From assembly GCF_002120225.1 (NCBI RefSeq), contig NZ_LAPZ01000002.1, forward strand, positions 62,001 through 126,000: 64,000 nt of DNA, read 5' to 3'. Below, piece after piece: positions 27,946 through 36,080 of this stretch; the stretch's first letter is position 1; every line of letters starts with the position of its first letter. Position numbers and translations under genes: made by a program. This stretch comes from Tenacibaculum holothuriorum (GTDB lineage Bacteria; Bacteroidota; Bacteroidia; Flavobacteriales; Flavobacteriaceae). The notes beneath the pieces were generated by a model that saw only the letters and a program-made list of their open reading frames with translations, made no database searches and was not told where the DNA came from.

Positions 27946-30669
27946 TTAATCGAATACTTTATCTAATACTCTTTGATGACGACGCTTATAACGAGCACTT
28001 GAACCTGCTGCTGGTGCCGATTTGTAATCTCTCGAAGCACATTCTAATCTTGCTAATTCAAAACGTTCTAACATATATCCCCAAGAACCCATATTTTTTG
28101 GTTCCTCTTGAGCCCAAACATAACGCTCTACATTCGGATACCTATCCATTACTTCTTTAATCTTGTCATTATGTAATGGGAATAATTGTTCTATTCTAAT
28201 TAATGCTACATCTTCTCTTCCTAAACGCTCACGCTCTTCTAACATATCGTAGTAGAACTTACCTGTACAGAACACCATTTTCTTTACTTTTGAAGTATCA
28301 ATAGTATCATCGATTACTTCTTGGAAAGTTCCGTTGGCTAAATCTTCAATAGGATTTACAGCTTTTGGTAAACGTAATAAACTCTTAGGAGTGAAAACCA
28401 CTAATGGTTTTCTGAAATCACGTTTCATTTGACGACGCAAAATATGATACATATTTGCTGGTGTAGAACAGTTTGCTATTGTCCAGTTATCAATTGCTGA
28501 TGATTGTAAGAAACGTTCTATTCTTGCTGAAGAGTGCTCTGGCCCTTGACCTTCATAACCATGAGGTAATAACATTACCAATCCGTTTTGCAACTTCCAT
28601 TTATCTTCTGCAGAAGAAATATATTGATCGAACATGATTTGTGCTCCGTTGGCAAAATCACCAAATTGAGCTTCCCAAATAGTTAATGTATTTGGAGCTG
28701 CCATTGCGTAACCATAATCGAAACCTAAAACTCCATACTCCGATAAATGAGAATTGTAAATAGTCATTTCCCCTTTATTCTTCGGATTAGTGTTTAATAG
28801 GTTTACACGTTCTAATGTTTCTTCATCACGCATAATTGCATGACGGTGAGAGAAAGTTCCTCTTTCTACATCTTCACCAGAAATACGTACGTTATATCCT
28901 TCCTCTAATAAAGTTCCGTAAGCTAAATTTTCTGCTGTACCCCAGTCTAAAGAATTCTCTTCAAAGACCATTTTTTCACGACCTTTTAAAATACGCTCTG
29001 CTTTACGAACAAACTTATGCCCTGTTGGAGTTGTAGAAATTACTCTAGCAATATCTTTTAATGCGTCAACCGAATAGGTAGTATCTACAGGTTGTAGCAT
29101 ATCTTCTAGCTGCTTACGAATGAATCCATCCCAAACTTCTGGCATAAATTCTTGAATCTTAGAAGTAGTTTTCTTTTTAGATTCTGCAAATTCAGTTTCT
29201 AAATGAGCTTTAAATTCATCAGTAATTTGCTTTACGTAATCGGCAGAAATACTTCCTTCTTCTACTAATTTAGCAGCATAAATTTCTTTAGCATTCTTAT
29301 GCTTAGAAATAGCTTTATATAATTTAGGCTGTGTAAAACGTGGTTCATCACCTTCGTTGTGCCCGTATTTACGATATCCTAATAAATCGATATAAATATC
29401 TTTCTTAAACTTAGTTCTGTACTCAACAGCCATTTCCATTGCATGACAAACAGCTTCTGCATCATCTGCATTTACATGTAATACAGGTGATAAAGTCACC
29501 TTAGCAACATCAGTACAGTAGGTACTCGAACGAGCATCTAAATAATTGGTTGTAAAACCAACTTGGTTATTTACCACTATATGAATTGTTCCTCCTGTTT
29601 TATAACCGTTTAAAGTCATCATTTGAGCAACTTCATATGCAATTCCTTGCCCCGCAATTGCAGCATCTCCATGTACGACGATTGGTAAAATCTTACCGTT
29701 ATCGTTATTGTAGTCTAAATCTACTTTTGCACGAACAATTCCTTCAGCAACTGCAGCAACAGTTTCTAAGTGAGATGGATTTGGCACCAAATTCATCTTC
29801 ATCTTTTGTCCGCCTTTGTATTCTTTGCTTAAGGTTAATCCTAAGTGATATTTTACATCACCATCGATAGTTTCATCTTCAAAATCCTTTCCCTCGAATT
29901 CGCTAAATAAATCACGAACTGGTTTTTTGAAGATATTTACTAAAGTGTTTAAACGACCACGGTGCGCCATTCCTAACACACATTCTTCAACTCCGTATTT
30001 TTCAGCAGCATCACGTAATGCAACACTAACACCTGGGATTAAAGTCTCTCCTCCTTCAACAGAGAATCGTTTTTGACCTACATATTTTGTTTGTAAAAAA
30101 CTCTCGAAAGTTGAAGCTTGGTTTAACTTAGTAAGAATGTACTTCTTTGCTTCAATATCGTACTTCGGGTGGTTATCATTATCGTTCAAACGATTTTGCC
30201 ACCATTTAATCTCTTCTGGATTACGAAGATACATGTACTCTACACCTATAGAGTCACAATAAATTGCTTTTAAGTGTGAAATAATTTCAGATAGAGTTCT
30301 CGCTCCTATTCCTAAAATATCTCCTGCGTTAAAAACGGTTCCTAAGTCATTTGTAGACAACCCAAAATTCTCAATATCAAGCGTAGGCGTATACTTTCTT
30401 CGCTCTCTAACTGGGTTTGTTTTAGTAAATAAATGACCACGAGTTCTGTAACCATTTATTAAGTCTATTACTAAAAATTCTTTACGAACTTCTTCTGGAA
30501 TTTCTATTTCATCTTCTTCGGTAAGCGAATAATTTTCATTGGCTAAATCATACCCTTGAAAAAAGCTTCTCCAACTTGGTTCTACTGCATCGGGGTTTCT
30601 TTGATATTGCTCATACAAATCACCTATAAACTCCGTGTGTACTGCATTTAAGAACGAAAACTTGTCCAT
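27946..30669 (-). CDS. sucA: 2-oxoglutarate dehydrogenase E1
   Basis: 907 aa, full length. Decarboxylates 2-oxoglutarate with thiamine diphosphate. Seen: the E1 N-terminal segment for E2 binding (FLNAVHTEFIGDLYEQYQ), MAHRGRLNTLVNIF, the TPP-binding GDAAIAGQGIAYEVAQM and NNQVGFTTN, and the C-terminal LLPHGYEGQGPEHSSARIER. Its product thiL-dependent cofactor is made by the gene at 11760. Co-transcribed with sucB. Confidence 0.97.
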   Translation of the reverse strand: MDKFSFLNAVHTEFIGDLYEQYQRNPDAVEPSWRSFFQGYDLANENYSLTEEDEIEIPEEVRKEFLVIDLINGYRTRGHLFTKTNPVRERRKYTPTLDIENFGLSTNDLGTVFNAGDILGIGARTLSEIISHLKAIYCDSIGVEYMYLRNPEEIKWWQNRLNDNDNHPKYDIEAKKYILTKLNQASTFESFLQTKYVGQKRFSVEGGETLIPGVSVALRDAAEKYGVEECVLGMAHRGRLNTLVNIFKKPVRDLFSEFEGKDFEDETIDGDVKYHLGLTLSKEYKGGQKMKMNLVPNPSHLETVAAVAEGIVRAKVDLDYNNDNGKILPIVVHGDAAIAGQGIAYEVAQMMTLNGYKTGGTIHIVVNNQVGFTTNYLDARSSTYCTDVAKVTLSPVLHVNADDAEAVCHAMEMAVEYRTKFKKDIYIDLLGYRKYGHNEGDEPRFTQPKLYKAISKHKNAKEIYAAKLVEEGSISADYVKQITDEFKAHLETEFAESKKKTTSKIQEFMPEVWDGFIRKQLEDMLQPVDTTYSVDALKDIARVISTTPTGHKFVRKAERILKGREKMVFEENSLDWGTAENLAYGTLLEEGYNVRISGEDVERGTFSHRHAIMRDEETLERVNLLNTNPKNKGEMTIYNSHLSEYGVLGFDYGYAMAAPNTLTIWEAQFGDFANGAQIMFDQYISSAEDKWKLQNGLVMLLPHGYEGQGPEHSSARIERFLQSSAIDNWTIANCSTPANMYHILRRQMKRDFRKPLVVFTPKSLLRLPKAVNPIEDLANGTFQEVIDDTIDTSKVKKMVFCTGKFYYDMLEERERLGREDVALIRIEQLFPLHNDKIKEVMDRYPNVERYVWAQEEPKNMGSWGYMLERFELARLECASRDYKSAPAAGSSARYKRRHQRVLDKVFD

Positions 30670-30710
30670 ATATATTTTGAATACTTTGTATCTGTGCTAA
30701 ATAATACCGA

Positions 30711-30737
30711 CAAAAATACAACTTTTAAGAAAAACAA
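30711..30737 (-). promoter_or_regulatory. Putative sucAB promoter
   Basis: On the minus strand a TTTG at 30735-30738 lies 16 nt before TATTTTTG (30711-30718), matching the Bacteroidota -33/-7 pattern with a slightly short spacer. Located about 40 nt before the sucA ATG. Confidence 0.5.
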
Positions 30738-30890
30738 AGTGACTAAATAACTATAAAAAAGAGCATGTTTTTTTATTCTTCTCAACTAATTATAAACAAA
30801 AAAACTCCCTTAAACTCAAAAAAGATGAAATTTTAACTCTTTGAAAATAAATTAAATGACAAAACTCTTTGTTTTTTCTTGAAAAATAAT

Positions 30891-30920
30891 TTGCAGATAT
30901 TAAAAAACTGCTTAAATTTG
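30891..30920 (+). promoter_or_regulatory. Promoter of the tRNA-Asn pair
   Basis: TTG (30891-30893), a 19-nt spacer and TAAATTTGC (-7 element 30913-30920) are a textbook match to the Bacteroidota promoter; the first tRNA begins 33 nt downstream. Confidence 0.75.
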
Positions 30921-30953
30921 CACTCGCATTTTAAAACAACTACTGTTTTAAAT

Positions 30954-31027
30954 TCCTCCTTAGCTCAGTTGGTTAGAGCATCTGACTGTTAATCAGAGGG
31001 TCCTTGGTTCGAGCCCAAGAGGGGGAG
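30954..31027 (+). tRNA. tRNA-Asn (anticodon GTT), copy 1
   Basis: All arms can be drawn: acceptor TCCTCCT/AGGGGGA (one T-G pair), D stem GCTC/GAGC, anticodon stem TCTGA/TCAGA with loop CTGTTAA giving anticodon GTT, T stem CTTGG/CCAAG with loop TTCGAGC, discriminator G. CA of the 3' end is encoded, full CCA is not. Confidence 0.97.
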
Positions 31028-31094
31028 CAAAATTAAAGGCAACGTAGAAGCCGATAATTTCTACAACATACATATATTTGTTCTAAATGAACAT

Positions 31095-31168
31095 TCCTCC
31101 TTAGCTCAGTTGGTTAGAGCATCTGACTGTTAATCAGAGGGTCCTTGGTTCGAGCCCAAGAGGGGGAG
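31095..31168 (+). tRNA. tRNA-Asn (anticodon GTT), copy 2
   Basis: Identical in all 74 nt to the copy 67 nt upstream, including discriminator G followed by CA. The shared promoter upstream of copy 1 and the hairpin after copy 2 make them one transcript. Confidence 0.97.
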
Positions 31169-31169
31169 C

Positions 31170-31200
31170 AAAAAAGACTTACATTTCGTAAGTCTTTTTT
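31170..31200 (+). terminator. Terminator after tRNA-Asn pair
   Basis: Perfect 13-bp arms (AAAAAAGACTTAC / GTAAGTCTTTTTT) with a 5-nt loop and T run, starting immediately after the second tRNA. Confidence 0.85.
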
Positions 31201-31207
31201 ATTTTTG
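31200..31207 (+). promoter_or_regulatory. Possible -7 element of the bio operon
   Basis: TATTTTTG matches TAnnTTTG, starts in the last T of the tRNA terminator, and ends 5 nt before the bioF ATG. No clear -33 element. If real, bioF would be nearly leaderless. Readthrough from the tRNAs is an alternative. Confidence 0.35.
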
Positions 31208-31212
31208 TACTA

Positions 31213-32349
31213 ATGAAATTTCCAAATAAACTTCAACAAAAGCTCACAAAACGTATTGAGCAAGATGCTTTAAGATCTTTAGACAACAAAAAAGGTTTAA
31301 TTGATTTTTCTTCTAATGACTATTTAGGCTTTTCTGGAAGTGAAACTATTTTCGAGCGTACACATTTATTTTTAACCAAAAACAACTTAAAGCAAAATGG
31401 CGCTACTGGATCTCGTCTGTTATCTGGAAATCATTCATTATACGAAGAAACCGAACAACTTTTAAATACGATTCATAAATCTGAAGCTTCGTTAATTTTT
31501 AATTCAGGTTACGACGCTAATGTTGGTTTTTTTTCATCAGTACCTCAACGTGGAGATATTATTTTGTATGATGAGTTAATTCATGCCTCTATTAGAGATG
31601 GTATTCAACTTTCGAATGCTAAATCTTTTAAATTCAAACATAATAGTCTAGAACATCTTGACGAGATGTTAAAACGAGTTCAACATGAAAATACTAATAT
31701 TTATGTTGTAACCGAATCTGTCTTTTCTATGGATGGTGACTCTCCAGACTTGGCTACAATTTCTCAAATCACTAAAAAACACACCAATGCATATCTAATA
31801 ATTGATGAGGCTCATGCTTTAGGCATTTTTAATTATGGACTAGTACAAAAACTTAATTTAGAAGAAGAGGTTTTTGCACGTATTATAACTTTCGGAAAAG
31901 GTTTGGGTTGTCATGGAGCAGCTATTTTAGGAAGTAAACAACTAACAAACTACCTTACTAACTTTGCTCGTAGTTTTATTTATACTACAGGGCTTTCACC
32001 GCACTCAATAGCTACTATAAAAACTTCATATAATTTCTTAGAAAGTTCTGAAGGAAAAAACAAAATAAGTACTCTACAACAAAACATATCTCACTTTCTT
32101 TCAGAAGTTAAACGCTTAGAACTTGATTTTATATCTAGCAATTCTGCTATACATTGTTGTATTATTCCAGGAAATAAAAAAGTAAAAAACATTGCTAAAG
32201 AACTACAAAAAAAAGGATTTAACGTAAAACCTATTTTATCTCCAACTGTTTCTCAAAATCAAGAGCGTTTACGTTTTTGCTTACACTCCTACAATTCTAA
32301 AGAAGAAATTACTGCTGTTTTAGAACATCTTGCTACATTTGTGAATTAA
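31213..32349 (+). CDS. bioF: 8-amino-7-oxononanoate synthase
   Basis: 378 aa PLP enzyme joining pimeloyl-ACP (or -CoA) and alanine in biotin synthesis. Seen: IDFSSNDYLGFSG, GATGSRLLSGNHSLYEETE, IIDEAHALGIF and the PLP lysine in ITFGKGLGCHGAAIL. About 20 residues shorter at the start than the KBL enzyme at 49926. The biotin gene context (bioD, bioA, bioB follow) favours BioF over the related KBL or Spt activities. Confidence 0.93.
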   Translation: MKFPNKLQQKLTKRIEQDALRSLDNKKGLIDFSSNDYLGFSGSETIFERTHLFLTKNNLKQNGATGSRLLSGNHSLYEETEQLLNTIHKSEASLIFNSGYDANVGFFSSVPQRGDIILYDELIHASIRDGIQLSNAKSFKFKHNSLEHLDEMLKRVQHENTNIYVVTESVFSMDGDSPDLATISQITKKHTNAYLIIDEAHALGIFNYGLVQKLNLEEEVFARIITFGKGLGCHGAAILGSKQLTNYLTNFARSFIYTTGLSPHSIATIKTSYNFLESSEGKNKISTLQQNISHFLSEVKRLELDFISSNSAIHCCIIPGNKKVKNIAKELQKKGFNVKPILSPTVSQNQERLRFCLHSYNSKEEITAVLEHLATFVN

Positions 32350-32422
32350 ACTCATCATTGCGAACGAAGTAAAGCAATCTCTGTAAAAAGATTATTTCGT
32401 CGCAATGCTCCTCGTAATGACA
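32350..32422. repeat. Degenerate palindromic intergenic repeat between bioF and bioD
   Basis: The segment contains TCATTGCGAACGAAGTAAAG and, after a short loop, the roughly complementary GATTATTTCGTCGCAATGCT with CTCCTCGTAATGA. It resembles the dispersed TCATTGCGAnGAACGAAGCAAT type of bacterial intergenic repeat, eroded here. An ORF start at 32405 falls in it. Confidence 0.6.
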
Positions 32423-33034
32423 ATGAAAAAAAAATATTTTATCACAGGAATCTCAACAGAAGTTGGTAAAACTGTAGCTTCCGCTATTATAACTGAAGCT
32501 TTAGAAGCCGATTACTGGAAACCAATTCAGTCTGGAGATTTAGCATATTCAGACACACATAAAGTAGAAAAATTGATTTCGAATAAAAAATCAGTTTTTC
32601 ACCCGAACTCATACGCATTAAATACACCTATGAGTCCACACGCTTCGGCAGAAATTGATGGAATTACCATAGACATCAATCAAATCAAAGAACCCTCAAC
32701 CGTAAACAATTTGGTTATTGAAGGTGCTGGTGGATTACTTGTTCCTTTAAACAACGAAAACACTTTACTAGACATTCTAAAACCTGAATATAAAATTATC
32801 GTAGTTTCTCGCCATTATTTAGGAAGCATTAATCATACGCTATTAACAGTAAATTATTTAAAAGAAAGAGGTTTTGATGTTTCTATACTTTTTTCTGGAA
32901 ATGAACATCCTACAACAGAAGCTATTATTAAAAAAATGACTAACGTTCCAGTTATTGGACGAATAGATGAAGAACCATATTTTGATCAGAATGTGATTAA
33001 AGAATATGCTGAAAAGTTTAGAAGTAAATTATAA
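32423..33034 (+). CDS. bioD: Dethiobiotin synthase
   Basis: 203 aa from the ATG at 32423; an earlier in-frame ATG at 32405 lies in the intergenic repeat and is less likely. Carboxylates 7,8-diaminononanoate with ATP to dethiobiotin. P-loop ITGISTEVGKTV near the start, YWKPIQSGD (KPxxTG-type lysine) and VIEGAGGLLVPLN near 105. Length is slightly short but complete. Directly followed by another repeat remnant and bioA. Confidence 0.92.
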   Translation: MKKKYFITGISTEVGKTVASAIITEALEADYWKPIQSGDLAYSDTHKVEKLISNKKSVFHPNSYALNTPMSPHASAEIDGITIDINQIKEPSTVNNLVIEGAGGLLVPLNNENTLLDILKPEYKIIVVSRHYLGSINHTLLTVNYLKERGFDVSILFSGNEHPTTEAIIKKMTNVPVIGRIDEEPYFDQNVIKEYAEKFRSKL

Positions 33035-33065
33035 CGTCACCCTGAACTTGATTAGGAATGACGAG
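33035..33065. repeat. Repeat remnant between bioD and bioA
   Basis: CGTCACCCTGAACTTG followed 9 nt later by AATGACG gives short inverted ends (CGTCA/TGACG); it abuts the bioD stop. CGTCACCCTGAACTTG is a common core of dispersed intergenic repeats in this group, as I remember it. Confidence 0.5.
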
Positions 33066-33076
33066 AAAACAAAATT

Positions 33077-34342
33077 ATGACATTACAAGAACGAGATAAA
33101 AAGCACTTGTGGCATCCGCTTAAACAACATCAAACACATCCAAATAGTTTAGGGATTGTTAAAGCAAAAGGTTGTGTTTTAACCGATGAACATGGTAACG
33201 AATATATCGATGCTATTTCCTCTTGGTACACCTGTATATTTGGGCATTGTAACGATTATATTACTAGTCGTGTTTACGACCAAATGCAAAGGTTAGACCA
33301 AATAATGTTTAGTGATTTTACTCACGAACCTGCTGTAAAACTATCAGAAGAACTTATTAAAATTCTTCCTGAAAATCAAAATAGAATTTTCTTTAACGAC
33401 AATGGTTCTACTGCTGTTGAAGCTGGAATTAAAATGGCGCTTCAATATCATTTTAACAAAGGCGAAAAAAGGAACTTATTTATTGCTTTAGAAAACGGAT
33501 TTCATGGAGATACTTTTGGTGCTATGTCGGTTTCTGGATTGTCAGTTTACAACGGCCCTTTTGAAGATTTCTTAATGCATGTAGAGAGAATTCCAGTTCC
33601 GAATGGAGAAAATAATGAAGACATCTTAGAACAATTAAAAGAAATTGTCTCGAAACAAAAAATAGCTGGGTTTATCTATGAACCTTTAGTGCAAGGAGCA
33701 GCAGGAATGAAAATTCACAAAGCAGAAGACTTAAATGTTATTTTACAGTTTTGTAAAGAGAATGATATACTAACTATTGCCGATGAAGTTATGACTGGTT
33801 TTGGTAAAACAGGAAACAATTTTGCATCTAACGAAATTGAAACAAAACCAGATATCATTTGTTTAAGCAAAGCTTTAACTGCAGGTTTAGTTCCTATGGC
33901 AATTACTTCTTGTACAGAAGAAATATACGAAGCTTTTTTAGGCGATTCAATTGCAGAGGGATTCATGCATTGTCATACGTATTCTGCAAACCCAATAGCT
34001 TGTAGAGCTGCTTTAGCTGGAATTGAATTATTACAATCAGAAGAAATTCAGCAAAACATTCACCAAATTTCCAAAGCACATATAGCATTTTCTAACGAAA
34101 TAAAACATCACAACAAAATAACTAACGTAAACTCTAAAGGAGTAATTTTAGCAATCGATTTAAAAACAAACTCAAGTAGATATGGTAGTTTACGTGATCA
34201 ATTGTTAAAATCTTTTATGGATGAAGGTGTGTTTCTCCGTCCATTAGGAAATACTATTTACTTACAACCTCCGTATGTAATCACTGAGGAGCAACTTAAA
34301 AAAGTATACACTACTATAGAAAAGGTTCTAGATACTCTCTAG
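33077..34342 (+). CDS. bioA: Adenosylmethionine-8-amino-7-oxononanoate aminotransferase
   Basis: 421 aa, class III PLP aminotransferase. The start LQERDKKHLWHPLKQH is the typical BioA motif; SSWYTCIFGHCND, FFNDNGSTAVEAGIKMALQ and the PLP lysine in IICLSKALTAGLVPMA are clear. Its last 15 nt overlap the 3' end of a convergent gene on the other strand. Confidence 0.95.
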   Translation: MTLQERDKKHLWHPLKQHQTHPNSLGIVKAKGCVLTDEHGNEYIDAISSWYTCIFGHCNDYITSRVYDQMQRLDQIMFSDFTHEPAVKLSEELIKILPENQNRIFFNDNGSTAVEAGIKMALQYHFNKGEKRNLFIALENGFHGDTFGAMSVSGLSVYNGPFEDFLMHVERIPVPNGENNEDILEQLKEIVSKQKIAGFIYEPLVQGAAGMKIHKAEDLNVILQFCKENDILTIADEVMTGFGKTGNNFASNEIETKPDIICLSKALTAGLVPMAITSCTEEIYEAFLGDSIAEGFMHCHTYSANPIACRAALAGIELLQSEEIQQNIHQISKAHIAFSNEIKHHNKITNVNSKGVILAIDLKTNSSRYGSLRDQLLKSFMDEGVFLRPLGNTIYLQPPYVITEEQLKKVYTTIEKVLDTL

Positions 34343-34777
34343 AACTTTTTCATTTTCAAGTAAATTAATTTCTTCTTGAGTTTCTTTAACACGAACATAT
34401 AAATCTTCGTATGCCCATTCTCCATTAGATTTTAATCCTCTAACAACAAGTGTTCCTTCTCCTTTATCTCCTCGTATTGGAATAGAAAAATCAACTTCAC
34501 CGTTATCGTTACTTAATGAAATATTTCCTGAAGGTATTCCGTAAGTTTCTAAATTTTCTCCTAATAGTTCAATTACTTTAGAATTTTCTTTTGCCTTAGA
34601 CAAAGCATATTCTACTGGCTCTGAGTTTTCCATTAAACTCGTTACACCAAAAAATGCTGCTCCAATACCAAAAACAAATAATAATATAATTACTAAACAT
34701 CCGCAACCACACCCACCAACAGGTACAGCCCACATCCAATTTCTTTTAAACCAACTTTCATGTTGTTCTTCGCTCAT
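34328..34777 (-). CDS. Coa1-like membrane protein
   Basis: 149 aa. A short acidic start, one membrane helix with an unusual Cys/Gly run (GGCGCGCLVIILLFVFGIG, about 21-40), and an outer domain resembling the cytochrome oxidase assembly factor Coa1 fold (EPVEYALSKAKENSKVIELLG, NGEVDFSIPIRGDKGEGTL). Role in oxidase assembly is inferred from the family name only; bacterial members are not characterised to my knowledge. It is convergent with bioA, overlapping by 15 nt, and divergent from the ketoacyl synthase. Confidence 0.75.
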   Translation of the reverse strand: MSEEQHESWFKRNWMWAVPVGGCGCGCLVIILLFVFGIGAAFFGVTSLMENSEPVEYALSKAKENSKVIELLGENLETYGIPSGNISLSNDNGEVDFSIPIRGDKGEGTLVVRGLKSNGEWAYEDLYVRVKETQEEINLLENEKVLESI

Positions 34778-34836
34778 AAATTTTATTTTTAAGCAATATA
34801 AAATAATTCAACCTTTTTAGTTGATGTTATAAAGTT

Positions 34837-34844
34837 TATTTTTG
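34837..34844 (+). promoter_or_regulatory. Possible -7 element of ketoacyl synthase-bioB
   Basis: TATTTTTGC matches TAnnTTTG and lies 18 nt before the chosen TTG start; a TTG 13 nt upstream is too near for the usual spacing. Confidence 0.4.
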
Positions 34845-34862
34845 CTGAAATTTTTTCAACTT

Positions 34863-36020
34863 TTGAATACTAAAATTTCCATAACAGCCATATCATCAGT
34901 TTCTTCTTTAGGAAGTTCTTTACATGATGTTTGGAAAAAATATAAAGACAACAACCATTATCTAAGTGAAAAAGATTTTGGTAATTTTAAAGCTTGGGTT
35001 GCTCAATTATCTGAAGATGATTTAGAAAAAATCAATCAGATTAAATTTTCAGACAACAAGTATAAAAATTTAGATAACACTGTTTTATATACACTTTTTG
35101 TCGCAAGAAAAGCAATACAAACTGCCAATTGGAAAACGGGTGATAACTTCGGAATTAATATCGGTTCTTCAAGAGGAGCAACAAGTTTATTCGAAAAATA
35201 TTATCAAGAGTTTTTAGACAGTAATCAAGTTTCTACATTGAGCTCTCCAACTACTACTTTAGGTAATATTTCTTCATGGATTGCACACGACTTACAAAGT
35301 AAAGGTCCAGATGTTTCTCATTCTATCACATGCTCTACAGGTTTGCATTCAGTATTAAATGGAGTGGCTTGGTTACAATCTGGCATGACTGATAAATTTA
35401 TGGTAGGCGCTAGCGAAGCTGCTCTAACACCATTTACTATTACCCAAATGCAGGCTTTGAAAGTGTATGCAAAAAACAATGATGACTACCCTTGCAAGGC
35501 ATTCGATTTGGAGAAAGATAAAAACACCATGGTATTGGGTGAAGCAGCTGCAGTTTTATGTTTAGAAAAAGGAGCACAACAAAATGCTTTGGCTTTTATA
35601 GAAGGAATTGGTTATGCTACCGAAGTTTTAAAACACAACACTTCAATATCTAACAATGCAGAATGTTTTCAAACATCAATGAAAATGGCTCTTCAAAATG
35701 TAAATACTCATGAAATTGATGCTATCGTCATGCATGCTCCAGGAACTATAAAAGGAGATTCTTCTGAAATTAATGCTATTAAAGAAGTATTTGGAAATCA
35801 TCAACCTTTTTTAACCACCAACAAATGGAAGGTTGGTCATACTTTTGCTACTTCAGGAATATTAAGTATGGAGTTAGCTATTTTAATGTTGCAGCATCAA
35901 GAAGCTATCGAAGTTCCTTTTGCTAAAAAACAAGAAAAACCAAAACAGCTTAATAAAATACTGGTAAATGCTGTAGGTTTTGGCGGAAATGCCGTTTCAG
36001 TTTTATTAAGTAAAAACTAG
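34863..36020 (+). CDS. Beta-ketoacyl synthase in the biotin operon
   Basis: 385 aa from the TTG at 34863, which gives a KAS-like N-terminus (KISITAISSVSSLGSS); an earlier TTG at 34842 lies inside a TATTTTTGC -7 element and is unlikely. The catalytic triad is intact: Cys in SITCSTGLHSVLNG, His in VMHAPGTIKGDSSE, and His in TTNKWKVGHTFATSG. KAS enzymes condense acyl- and malonyl-ACP. Lying between bioA and bioB and with no bioC or bioH here, it may help make the pimeloyl chain, but this is inference; a role in another lipid pathway remains possible. Confidence 0.85.
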   Translation: MNTKISITAISSVSSLGSSLHDVWKKYKDNNHYLSEKDFGNFKAWVAQLSEDDLEKINQIKFSDNKYKNLDNTVLYTLFVARKAIQTANWKTGDNFGINIGSSRGATSLFEKYYQEFLDSNQVSTLSSPTTTLGNISSWIAHDLQSKGPDVSHSITCSTGLHSVLNGVAWLQSGMTDKFMVGASEAALTPFTITQMQALKVYAKNNDDYPCKAFDLEKDKNTMVLGEAAAVLCLEKGAQQNALAFIEGIGYATEVLKHNTSISNNAECFQTSMKMALQNVNTHEIDAIVMHAPGTIKGDSSEINAIKEVFGNHQPFLTTNKWKVGHTFATSGILSMELAILMLQHQEAIEVPFAKKQEKPKQLNKILVNAVGFGGNAVSVLLSKN

Positions 36021-36080
36021 CATATATATTTATAATTAGTACATTTGATTTATCAAACAACTATCTAATCAACTTATTGT

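Noticed and set aside
30954..31168. Attachment site or genomic island at the tRNA-Asn pair
   Set aside because: The downstream genes are the chromosomal biotin genes and no integrase or 3'-end duplication beyond the second full tRNA is present.
31213..32349. Calling the 31213 gene a second kbl (glycine C-acetyltransferase)
   Set aside because: The neighbours bioD, bioA and bioB and the shorter N-terminus favour bioF; kbl is at 49926.
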